Made by a program: the position numbers and the translations under genes. A stretch of 64,000 nucleotides of DNA from [Scytonema hofmanni] UTEX 2349 (GTDB lineage: Bacteria > Cyanobacteriota > Cyanobacteriia > Cyanobacteriales > Nostocaceae). The notes beneath the pieces are model-generated. The model did not search any database, was not told the DNA's origin, and worked only from the letters and a program-made list of their open reading frames with translations. The stretch lies in NCBI RefSeq assembly GCF_000582685.1, contig NZ_KK073768.1:3835267-3899266 (forward strand), given 5' to 3'. This document shows positions 8,847-16,591 of this stretch, one piece after another (position 1 is the stretch's first letter; every line of letters begins with the position of its first letter).

Positions 8847-9872
8847 TTATAACAGACCTTCTTTTTGTGCCATCGATAACATCAAGTCAACGACACGATT
8901 AGAATAGCCCCACTCGTTGTCATACCAGGCAACAACCTTAAAGAAGTTGGAATTTAGTTCCATACCAGCGCCGGCATCAAAGATACTAGAACGGCGATCG
9001 CCTTGAAAGTCTGTGGAAACTACTTCATCTTCTGTGTAACCCAAAATACCAGCCATTGCTCCTTCGGAAGCTGCCTTCATTGCCGCGCAAATTTCTTTAT
9101 AGCTGGTGGCTTTATCTGTTTTAAAGGTCAAATCAACTACAGATACATCCGGTGTCGGGACTCGCAAAGCCATACCAGTTAACTTACCCTTCAACTCTGG
9201 TAAAACCAAAGCTACAGCTTTCGCAGCTCCTGTAGAAGAGGGTATGATATTTTGGGCAGCACCGCGACCACCCCGCCAATCTTTCTTACTCGGACCGTCT
9301 ACTGTGGGTTGGGTAGCTGTCATCGCGTGAACGGTGGTCATTAACCCTTCAGTTAAACCGAAGTTATCGTTAATTACTTTGGCGATGGGAGCCAAACAGT
9401 TTGTAGTGCAGCTGGCATTAGAAACAATAGCATCTTTTGCTGGGTCAAATATGTCATGATTGACACCAACTAATAAAGTGCGAACTTTATCAGGCTCTTT
9501 TGTGGGTGCAGAAATGATAACCCGCTTTGCACCAGCTTTTAAGTGATTTGATGCTCCTTCAAAATCGGTGAAAAGCCCCGTAGATTCCACAACATAATCT
9601 GCACCTAATTTACCCCAAGGCAATTCTGCCGGATTCCGCATCGACACGCAAGGAATGAAGTGTCCATCGACCACGATACCATCATCTTTTGCCTCAATCT
9701 TGCCCTGATAAGTTCCGTGGGTGGAGTCGTATTTTAATAAATAAGCCAAATTATCTGGTGGTACTAAGTCGTTAATCCCCACAAACTCGATATTGGGATT
9801 ATTCATACCAGCGCGAAACAGTAACCGTCCGATCCGACCAAATCCATTGATGCCGACTTTCAGTTTAGCCAA
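8847..9872 (-). CDS. gap1: Glyceraldehyde-3-phosphate dehydrogenase, glycolytic type
   Basis: Oxidises glyceraldehyde-3-phosphate to 1,3-bisphosphoglycerate. I place the start at the TTG at 9872, because a perfect AGGAGG lies seven bases before it and translation then begins MAKLKVGINGFGRIGR; an upstream in-frame ATG (9908) lacks such a site. The 341-residue protein has the catalytic Cys in NASCTTNC (Cys about 155) and the His in TTVHAMTATQ (about 182). TVDGPSKKDWRGGRG matches the E. coli GapA/cyanobacterial Gap1 type, not the NADPH-using Calvin-cycle Gap2 type, so NAD-dependent glycolysis is inferred. Confidence 0.94.
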   Translation of the reverse strand: MAKLKVGINGFGRIGRLLFRAGMNNPNIEFVGINDLVPPDNLAYLLKYDSTHGTYQGKIEAKDDGIVVDGHFIPCVSMRNPAELPWGKLGADYVVESTGLFTDFEGASNHLKAGAKRVIISAPTKEPDKVRTLLVGVNHDIFDPAKDAIVSNASCTTNCLAPIAKVINDNFGLTEGLMTTVHAMTATQPTVDGPSKKDWRGGRGAAQNIIPSSTGAAKAVALVLPELKGKLTGMALRVPTPDVSVVDLTFKTDKATSYKEICAAMKAASEGAMAGILGYTEDEVVSTDFQGDRRSSIFDAGAGMELNSNFFKVVAWYDNEWGYSNRVVDLMLSMAQKEGLL

Positions 9873-9908
9873 GATTAACCTCCTATGATGTGAAGTTGTT
9901 AAAAGCAA

Positions 9909-10290
9909 TTACTTTTTACTCTTCACCTTCCGATCCTGACAGTCTGGACGGGTTATGGCATATTTACTTGGCAAATTTTAAGGTTTTGAGAATCAGGGAG
10001 AGAAACGACGAATGAGAAAGAGGGGGAAAGGGGAAAGGGGAAAGGGAAAAAGAACCCCATATTTAATGGCTTGTCGTTACCAACATTTATTTTTCTCATA
10101 AAACCCTTATCCCGCCAACGGTTGTAAACCATTGTCTAAGAGCGAAAGTCCTCTTAAAGAGGACTAAATAAAGATTTCAGTCCATTTTAATGGACTTGTG
10201 CTATTAGCCTGATAAATTTATTCGCTCGTCGAGATAGCGGCAAGAGCGAGGGTTTTGAAATATGTTGGTAATGACAAGTATTTAATGGGG
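9909..10290. other. Intergenic region with small hairpins
   Basis: No convincing gene. It contains a GGGGAAA purine heptamer array (10019-10052) and two small hairpins, AGTCCTC/GAGGACT near 10149-10166 and AGTCCATTTTAATGGACT near 10179-10197. Confidence 0.6.
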
Positions 10291-10475
10291 AGTTTGACAT
10301 ACCTCCTCGTCCTGAAGGAGCGAGGATTCCTTGACACTTCACGCTCGTTGCGCCACTAAGTGGTCTTATCGTCCCTCCATGTCCGTTTATAGTCTCCCAA
10401 TGCCCTATGGCGACTATACCTATTCTAGCAAAAGCCGTCCTAGAAGGACGGGGCTTGTATCCCATTATTTTGGTC
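10291..10475. mobile_element. Probable end remnant of an IS200/IS605-type (TnpB) element
   Basis: Contains the hairpin CCGTCC-TAGAA-GGACGG (10435-10451) followed by GGGCTTGTATCCC and TTTTGGTCAA. I know this arrangement from the right ends of cyanobacterial IS605-family elements just after tnpB. A second motif, CCTCGTCCTGAAGGAGCGAGG, at about 10303-10323 resembles the guide/end-hairpin part. No TnpA or TnpB reading frame remains. A 104-codon minus-strand ORF across it does not look like a transposase. Recognition is from memory. Confidence 0.45.
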
Positions 10476-10536
10476 AATATCTCATAGGTATATATCCCCA
10501 ACCACTATCCTTTATCCTTTATCCTTTAGTTGACAC

Positions 10537-11280
10537 CTAAGGGGTTGGTGAAGTTGTTGGTGTTGCCTCAGGTGAAGATGTCGGTGTTGCCTCAGGTGAA
10601 GATGTCGGTGTCACCGTTGGTGTTGGTCTTGTTGTTGGGGTTGTTGTCGGTTTTGTTGTCGGTCTTGTTGTTGGTCTTGTTGTTGGGGTTGTTGTTGGGG
10701 TTGTTGTTGGGGTTGTTGTCGGTCTTGTTGTTGGTCTTGTTGTTGGTCTTGTTGTTGGGCTTGGTGAAGATGTCGGTGCAGGAGTTGGCTCAGTACTAGG
10801 CTGACCTCCGCTTGTTTTTGCCTCTTCGTTCAATCTTTGGCGAAATGCTAAATCGGCAATTCCAGTTTCTTGTAGCTGAAATTTTTTCTGAGCTTCCTTA
10901 ACTGCCGCTTCCGTCCGCGTACCATAAAACTGATCGCGGGGTAGAGGAGTCTTAGGCTTCAATACCGCATTCAAGTTTGCCTGTAAAATTTGAATTATGT
11001 TCGCGGCAAAATCTTGAGTTTTCGGTCCTGCTACCCCATCAACAGGTGTTAATTTGTACCCTGTTTGAAATTCACGAATTGCTTTTTTAGTTTTCGCATC
11101 CGTCAAGGGCGTATTTGTTAAGTCAACGCTGTAGCCTAATCCTCGCAATACTGCACGGAATTGTTGTGGGCTATAATTACGTTGGCGAGCAGCAGTAGCT
11201 GTATCTGAAATTACGACGCTAGCTGTTATCAGGCAGACAACAGCAACAGGAATGCTTGATTTTCCAAACCCACACCACAT
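10537..11280 (-). CDS. Secreted peptidoglycan-binding protein with Pro/Thr repeat tail
   Basis: A 247-residue exported protein. Residues 1-31 form a signal peptide (hydrophobic SIPVAVVCLITASVVI, then DTATAA). Residues 37-90 and about 97-150 are two PG_binding_1-like helices bundles (YSPQQFRAVLRGLGY, VDGVAGPKTQ; YGTRTEAAVKEAQKKF, GIADLAFRQRL). The last 90 residues are TTRP/TTTP repeats plus two SPEATPTS units, encoded by tandem 12-bp DNA repeats that may vary in length between strains. Anchoring of some unseen partner to the cell wall is inferred. It is followed by nothing in operon; function is otherwise unknown. Confidence 0.8.
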   Translation of the reverse strand: MWCGFGKSSIPVAVVCLITASVVISDTATAARQRNYSPQQFRAVLRGLGYSVDLTNTPLTDAKTKKAIREFQTGYKLTPVDGVAGPKTQDFAANIIQILQANLNAVLKPKTPLPRDQFYGTRTEAAVKEAQKKFQLQETGIADLAFRQRLNEEAKTSGGQPSTEPTPAPTSSPSPTTRPTTRPTTRPTTTPTTTPTTTPTTRPTTRPTTKPTTTPTTRPTPTVTPTSSPEATPTSSPEATPTTSPTP

Positions 11281-11541
11281 GGTTAAAACTCCTTTTGGTT
11301 AAATCAGCTATATAGTAGGGCTGATAGCTGATCTTAAGTTTATTTAACCTTATTCTTCTTTAATATTAATTATTTTTGATTAAAATATATATGAAGCAAA
11401 CTAAGTAGATATTATAAAGTAATTTTTGTCATCCATCTGTAGAATGATTTTAAGTTTTAAGTGGATATGTACTGAAAACAGCATAAAATACATAAATTAG
11501 AGATGTCATAAGGAACATTTCTAAAATCCACTTATCAGCAA

Positions 11542-12996
11542 ATGGCTCAAATAAACTCCGACAAGCGGCGAAACCTATGGTTTGAGCGCTTAATGGCAAT
11601 TATTGCTACAGTAAATTTATGCATTTGTTTGTTTGATTTAAGTTATATTCCTTGGCGGGATTCCTACTTGCGAAAAATTCCCCAAATTACCAAGGTTTAC
11701 GACAAAGTAAAAGGTATTGAACCGCACCGAGAAACAGAAAATTATCTAGCAAAGGTTAAGTTTCTAGAAGAACAGGTAAGTCAAACAGGGTTAAAGTCCC
11801 AAGAAAGTGCAACCCGACTAGAAGAATTGCGCCGTCTGAGCACTGAGATGATAGACGGTAATCCTTTTGCGGCAGTAAATAAGAGTGGAACGCTGGAAAA
11901 AATCAAAAACAGAATGCGCGATCGCACATCTGTAAAATCTGCGAAACAAGCGTTTGGCACTTTTTGGAGTCAAACTTATTTAACTGAAAAAGGGTGGAAT
12001 CAAGAAATTGCTTTTTTCAACCAGAAAATTCAACCTTTAATCGCTACAGACTACTACCGCTCAATCGACGAAAACGGTGAATTTACTGATAATTTCTGGT
12101 TAATAGATTTACCGTTTGTAATTTACTTTGCTTTAGAATTACTGACGCGGACTTTTTTCATCAGACGGCGTAATCGTGGTTTTAGCTGGGTAGAAGCAAT
12201 TTTGTGGCGCTGGTACGATTTATTCTTGCTGATTCCATTTGTGCGATGGTTGCGAATAATACCTGTATTAGTTCGCCTCGATAAAGCGCATTTATTAAAT
12301 TTGCATCCAGTCAGAAAGCAAATTAATCAAGGAATTGTCGCCAATTTTGCCGAGGAACTCACAGAAATTGTCATAGTCAGACTAATTAACCAAATTCAAG
12401 GATCGATAAACCAGGGAGACTTGACGCGCTGGCTATTGCAAAAAGAGAGTCATTCTGAGTATGTCGATATTAATAATATTAATGAAGTGGAAGCGATCGC
12501 AGGTATCTTTATTAAAGCGATCGTTTATCAAGTACTACCCAAAATTCAACCAGAGATCGTTGCCATATTGCATCACAATATAGATGGTGCCTTGAATCAA
12601 TCCCCCATCTATCGCAACCTGCACAACCTCCCCGGCGTGGGACAGATGCAGGCTCAACTGAGTGAACAACTATCAACCCAAATCGCCACAAACCTTTACA
12701 AAGCTTTAGTTAACGCCGTCGAAGATCCAGTAGCCGCAAAACTTTCGAGTCAATTACTGGAACGCTTTACCGAAGCCTTGGGAACGGAAATGCAGAAAAA
12801 ACAAGTACTTTCAGAAATTCAAAGCTTACTTTTTGACTTTTTGGAAGAAGTCAAAATTAACTACGTCCAACGCTTGTCCCACGAGGATATAGAGCAAATT
12901 ATCCAACAAACTCGACAGATGCGATCGCAAGCATCTGTAACCACAGTAGTCAATCAAAGCTCTGCTCTAGTACAAACTAAGAATAAGCAAAGTTGA
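11542..12996 (+). CDS. Conserved membrane protein of unknown function
   Basis: 484 residues. A hydrophobic segment at about 17-35 (LMAIIATVNLCICLFDLSYI) is followed by a charged, partly coiled-coil region to about 185 (with EEQVSQTGL, ATRLEELRRLS). A second segment lies at about 192-208 (LIDLPFVIYFALELL). A third amphipathic stretch at 227-245 has spaced arginines (RWLRIIPVLVRL), reminiscent of an ion-channel S4 helix but too short to claim. The C-terminal half is soluble and Gln/Glu-rich. I recognise it as a cyanobacterial conserved hypothetical but know no function. No strong Shine-Dalgarno; the ATG at 11542 is the first in frame. Confidence 0.8.
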   Translation: MAQINSDKRRNLWFERLMAIIATVNLCICLFDLSYIPWRDSYLRKIPQITKVYDKVKGIEPHRETENYLAKVKFLEEQVSQTGLKSQESATRLEELRRLSTEMIDGNPFAAVNKSGTLEKIKNRMRDRTSVKSAKQAFGTFWSQTYLTEKGWNQEIAFFNQKIQPLIATDYYRSIDENGEFTDNFWLIDLPFVIYFALELLTRTFFIRRRNRGFSWVEAILWRWYDLFLLIPFVRWLRIIPVLVRLDKAHLLNLHPVRKQINQGIVANFAEELTEIVIVRLINQIQGSINQGDLTRWLLQKESHSEYVDINNINEVEAIAGIFIKAIVYQVLPKIQPEIVAILHHNIDGALNQSPIYRNLHNLPGVGQMQAQLSEQLSTQIATNLYKALVNAVEDPVAAKLSSQLLERFTEALGTEMQKKQVLSEIQSLLFDFLEEVKINYVQRLSHEDIEQIIQQTRQMRSQASVTTVVNQSSALVQTKNKQS

Positions 12997-12997
12997 C

Positions 12998-13173
12998 GGG
13001 CAATGGGCAATGGGCAATGGGCAATGGGCAATGGGAATTAAATATCTCGATTTTTGATACGCGTTTTATATCTAAATAGAACTCTTTCCATGCCCCATGC
13101 CCCATGTCCCATGCCCAATGCCCCATGCCCAATGCCCCATGCCCCATGCCCCATGCCCATTGCCCAATGCCCA
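12998..13173. repeat. Head-to-head heptamer (STRR) arrays
   Basis: GGGCAAT array (12998-13035), a spacer of about 53 bp, then the complementary CCCAATG/CCCCATG array (13089-13173). The arrays start directly at the stop codon of the preceding membrane-protein gene and could fold into one hairpin. Confidence 0.92.
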
Positions 13174-13280
13174 TTATTAATTTCTCACCTCTCCCCCCAA
13201 AAGAAATGCGCTAAACTCAATTTAGGTCGATCCATCTTTGGTTCGGCACAATACTTCTTGGAAGATATCCTTATCGCAGG

Positions 13281-13305
13281 AAGTGGGTCAATGCCCACTT
13301 TTTTT
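13281..13305 (+). terminator. Leader hairpin/attenuator before rimP-nusA
   Basis: AAGTGGG, a six-base loop, CCCACTT and a run of T (13299-13305): a classic intrinsic terminator placed only 14 bp before the rimP start. Leader hairpins of this kind before rimP-nusA operons are known in other bacteria, and NusA autoregulation is a plausible role. It is inferred, since it could also terminate incoming transcription. Confidence 0.6.
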
Positions 13306-13318
13306 ATTGAAATATTGC

Positions 13319-13780
13319 ATGACTCATCCCTTAGTCCCACAAATTATTGATTTGGCGACACCAGTAGCAGAAGAACTGGAATTAGAAGTCGTTGGGGTAG
13401 TTTTTCATACTAACCAACGTCCAGCAGTGTTGCGGGTAGATATCCGCAATCCCCAACAGGAGACTGGATTGAATGATTGTGAGCGGATGAGCCGTGCTTT
13501 AGAAGCCGCCTTAGATGGATCGGATATCATTCCAGATGCTTACGTTTTAGAGGTGTCAAGTCCTGGTATTTCGCGGCAACTGACAACCGACAAGGAATAC
13601 CTATCCTTTAAAGGATTTCCTGTAATTGTCTTTACTTCCCAACCCTACGACGGACAGCAAGAGTGGATTGGTCAGTTGATTCGCCGAGATGAAATATCAG
13701 TTTACTTAAACCAAAAAGGTCGTGTAATTGAAATTCCTCGCACTCTCATAAGTAGGGTGCAGTTGAATGAGAGCAGATAA
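13319..13780 (+). CDS. rimP: Ribosome maturation factor RimP
   Basis: RimP assists assembly of the 30S subunit. From the ATG at 13319 the protein has 153 residues (MTHPLVPQIIDLATPVA), the normal length; an in-frame ATG at 13238 would add 27 residues that run through the leader hairpin and is rejected. The N-terminal alpha/beta domain includes LRVDIRNP and the family motif LEVSSPGISRQL; the C-terminal Sm-like domain ends IEIPRTLISRVQL. First gene of the rimP-nusA-ylxR-infB cluster. Confidence 0.95.
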   Translation: MTHPLVPQIIDLATPVAEELELEVVGVVFHTNQRPAVLRVDIRNPQQETGLNDCERMSRALEAALDGSDIIPDAYVLEVSSPGISRQLTTDKEYLSFKGFPVIVFTSQPYDGQQEWIGQLIRRDEISVYLNQKGRVIEIPRTLISRVQLNESR

Positions 13781-13852
13781 CAATTAGCAGAAGGAAGTAG
13801 GAGTTAAGAGTTAGGTTATGAGTTTTGAGTTTTCAAATAACTCAAAACTGCT

Positions 13853-13880
13853 GTAGAGACGCGAAATTTCGCGTCTCTAC
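13853..13880. repeat. GTAGAGACG hairpin, copy a
   Basis: A 28-nt perfect palindrome: GTAGAGACGCGAAA followed by its exact complement. Located between rimP and nusA. Member of the covarying hairpin family described in the findings. Confidence 0.9.
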
Positions 13881-13931
13881 AATTCCTAACTTCTGCTGGG
13901 TGTCTGCATAATAATTAAAGGAGATAAATCT

Positions 13932-15557
13932 ATGTCTACAGTTAAATTAACGGGATTAAAAGATTTAATTGAAAATATCAGTCGCGAACGAAATTTACCG
14001 CGTCTGGCAGTTCAATCAGCTATTAGAGAAGCGCTGCTAAAAGGTTACGAACGTTATCGACGTGCCCAAAATTTAGAGCGAAGACAATTTGATGAAGAGT
14101 ACTTTAATAATTTTGAAGTAGAGCTTGATGTTGACGAACAAGGATTTCGCGTTCTTTCCACTAAAAGCATTGTTGAAGAAGTTAACAATTCCGATCATCA
14201 GATTTCTTTAAAAGAAGTTCAAGAAGTAGCTCCCGAAGCACAATTAGGTGATTCGGTAGTGCTAGATGTTACGCCTGACAAAGAAGAATTTGGTCGCATG
14301 GCGGCGATGCAAACCAAGCAAGTTTTAGCGCAAAAACTCCGAGATCAGCAGCGCCAGATGGTGCAAGAAGAATTTCAAGATTTAGAAGGAACTGTACTCC
14401 AAGCAAGAGTCCTGCGCTTTGAAAGGCAGTCAGTGATTATGGCAGTTATCAGTGGCTTCGGTCAACCAGAGGTAGAAGCTGAATTGCCCAAGCGCGAACA
14501 ATTGCCTAACGATAATTACCGAGCAAATGCGACATTTAAGGTATATTTAAAAAAAGTTTCTCAAGGACAGCAACGCGGACCGCAGTTACTAGTTTCCAGA
14601 GCAGATGCTGGTTTAGTAGTATATTTGTTTGCCAACGAAGTGCCGGAAATTGAAGATGAAGTTGTGCGAATTGTTGCTGTAGCTAGAGAAGCTAATCCTC
14701 CTTCACGTTACGTCGGACCGCGAACTAAAATTGCTGTTGACACCTTAGATCGCGATGTCGATCCAGTTGGTGCTTGTATTGGAGCGCGAGGATCGCGAAT
14801 TCAAGTGGTGGTCAATGAATTGCGCGGGGAAAAAATCGATGTGATTCGTTGGTCCCCAGATCCTGCAACATACATTGCTAACGGCTTGAGTCCCGCACGA
14901 GTCGATGAAGTACGACTAATGGACCCCGAAAGTCGCCAAACTCACGTTTTAGTAGCTGAAGATCAACTGAGTTTAGCTATTGGTAAAGAAGGACAAAACG
15001 TCCGTTTAGCTGCTCGTCTGACTGGCTGGAAAATTGACATCAAAGACAAAGCAAAGTATGACCCCGCAGCGGAAGATGCAAAATTTGTCGCTGTCCGAGC
15101 AAAATATCAACAAGAAGAGGATGAAAGGGAGTTTGAGGAACTAGAAAAAATAGAGCAACTACACCTAGACCAAGCAGATGAGTATGAGGAATTAGAAACA
15201 AACGACGAGTATCAAGATGAGCAAGATGAACAAGATGAGGAATATGAGCAAGATGAGCAAGATGAAGAAATAGAAGCATCTCAAAACAAGTTAGAAACAG
15301 TTATGAAGTCAGTTGATAATTTTCCATCTGATTTAAGAGTAGCTTTGCAAAACTTCATAGAAGAAAGATCGGAAATAGCAGACGATTTTAGACAATTGTT
15401 GCTGAAAAGTTCTTTAAGTTCGTTAAAACAGCTTTTAGAACGCCTAGCCGATTTAGCTGTGGCTTATGATACACCTTTTGCTATAGCCAAACTTACTAAC
15501 GCTTCAGGAATAAGAGGTGCTACATTTCAAAGCATCTTGTCTTTATTGGTAGTTTGA
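13932..15557 (+). CDS. nusA: Transcription termination/antitermination factor NusA
   Basis: NusA binds RNA polymerase and nascent RNA and modulates pausing, termination and antitermination. The 541-residue protein has the N-terminal RNAP-binding domain (1-130), an S1 domain (about 135-200), and two KH domains (GARGSRIQVVVNELRG near 287 and LAIGKEGQNVRLAARL near 348). After KH2 comes an acidic low-complexity stretch at about 395-455 (DEQDEQDEEYEQDEQDEE), encoded by imperfect GATGAGCAA repeats, then a helical tail. The acidic tail differs from the AR repeats of E. coli NusA. Shine-Dalgarno AAAGGAG at 13917-13923. Confidence 0.96.
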   Translation: MSTVKLTGLKDLIENISRERNLPRLAVQSAIREALLKGYERYRRAQNLERRQFDEEYFNNFEVELDVDEQGFRVLSTKSIVEEVNNSDHQISLKEVQEVAPEAQLGDSVVLDVTPDKEEFGRMAAMQTKQVLAQKLRDQQRQMVQEEFQDLEGTVLQARVLRFERQSVIMAVISGFGQPEVEAELPKREQLPNDNYRANATFKVYLKKVSQGQQRGPQLLVSRADAGLVVYLFANEVPEIEDEVVRIVAVAREANPPSRYVGPRTKIAVDTLDRDVDPVGACIGARGSRIQVVVNELRGEKIDVIRWSPDPATYIANGLSPARVDEVRLMDPESRQTHVLVAEDQLSLAIGKEGQNVRLAARLTGWKIDIKDKAKYDPAAEDAKFVAVRAKYQQEEDEREFEELEKIEQLHLDQADEYEELETNDEYQDEQDEQDEEYEQDEQDEEIEASQNKLETVMKSVDNFPSDLRVALQNFIEERSEIADDFRQLLLKSSLSSLKQLLERLADLAVAYDTPFAIAKLTNASGIRGATFQSILSLLVV

Positions 15558-15896
15558 GTTAGGACTTACGCACTGTATGGCGCTCGCCTTACTGAGGACT
15601 CTTTACTGGGGAAAAGGCACTTCCGTTTTCTTCTCTACGAGACGCTCCGCGAATAAAACCTGGTTGGGGTCCCAATCCCCTTCCAAGTAAAGAAAGTGTT
15701 CCCAGTCCCTAATCCCCAGTCCCTAATCCCTTTTTCAACACATCAATAAACCGAGTACAAATACAAATAACTTAACAAATCTTATCTTGTCATTAACACG
15801 GATTATAAAGGACTAGTTGAGAATATAAGAAAATACAAATATTATTACTGAGGAGTTGTTTAACAAAAAATACTGCCATGAACCCAGACAAAACAG
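15558..15896. other. nusA-ylxR spacer
   Basis: 339 bp without a gene. It contains an AGGACTTACGCAC motif (15565-15580, also seen at 32636), a GAGACGCTCCGCGAA dispersed-repeat fragment and CCCTAATCCCCAGTCCCTAATCCC heptamer-like runs near 15695-15732. A short ATG frame at 15878 is closed quickly. Confidence 0.6.
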
Positions 15897-16142
15897 ATGA
15901 AAAAGAATTATCGACGTTGTATCAGTTGCCGCCAAGTCAAATTAAAAGAAGAGTTTTGGCGGATTGTCCGCGTCTTTCCATCTAGACAGGTACAATTAAA
16001 TGAGGGCATGGGGCGTTCTGCTTACATTTGTCCGCAAGCGGGCTGCCTTTGCGCTGCTCAAAAAAAAAATAGACTAGGGCGATCGCTACATGCATCAGTG
16101 CCAGAAACACTGTATGAAGCATTGTGGCAACGTTTAGCCTAA
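15897..16142 (+). CDS. ylxR: YlxR-family (DUF448) RNA-binding protein
   Basis: 81 residues. The CISCR motif (residues 8-12) after YRR, the GRSAYICP motif near 40 and the C-terminal KKNRLGRSL are the hallmarks of the YlxR/DUF448 family. Members are encoded between nusA and infB, are nucleoid- or RNA-associated, and have been linked to RNase P in some bacteria. The position here agrees. The start at 15897 is the natural family start; no strong Shine-Dalgarno is visible. Confidence 0.93.
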   Translation: MKKNYRRCISCRQVKLKEEFWRIVRVFPSRQVQLNEGMGRSAYICPQAGCLCAAQKKNRLGRSLHASVPETLYEALWQRLA

Positions 16143-16591
16143 AGCCATACCTGTTAATATTCAGGTTTTGGCGGTAATCACAACAGACATTGTACTGATA
16201 GCCATACTAATACGCTATCATCACATTCTGACTTGATTGCTTGGGTTAATGCCAAAATAGTAAAAGGGTGTAGTTAGCAGCTACCGCGATCGCTTATCAA
16301 CTTGATTGCAGAGCAGCGAAGCTTCCCAAAAAGTTTTACTCGATTGTGTTGTGGAATCAGAATCAGCAAAACAAAAAAAACAATATGGCAACCTGGTAGC
16401 GCGATCGCGCAATTGCATCAACCATCCTTGGATGTGGAGATGCCAGCAGTAAACCGAAACATCTCTCTTTCCTGATTGGAGGCACCGGCAAAATCGTATC
16501 TGGGCAACCTAAACACAGTACTCAAAGGATGGAGATGTCGCACTCCCAGGCAGCCATCCGCTAAAACTGTAATCTTATTGGGGAAGAGTGG
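16143..16591 (+). other. Long ylxR-infB leader
   Basis: 449 bp without a gene in the middle of a normally compact operon. It has HIP1 sites, no heptamer array, and two related segments, GGATGTGGAGATG (16430-16442) and GGATGGAGATG (16527-16537). It may be a structured 5' untranslated region or hold a second promoter for infB; this is inference. A GGGGAAGAG Shine-Dalgarno lies before the infB ATG. Confidence 0.5.

Noticed and set aside
10187..10501. Transposase fragment in the 104-codon minus-strand ORF
   Set aside because: The translated sequence does not contain recognisable TnpA or TnpB motifs; only the end hairpins support a mobile origin.
12189..12290. Voltage-sensor (S4) segment in the 484-residue membrane protein
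   Set aside because: Spaced arginines are suggestive, but there is no S1-S3 arrangement or pore motif, so no channel is claimed.
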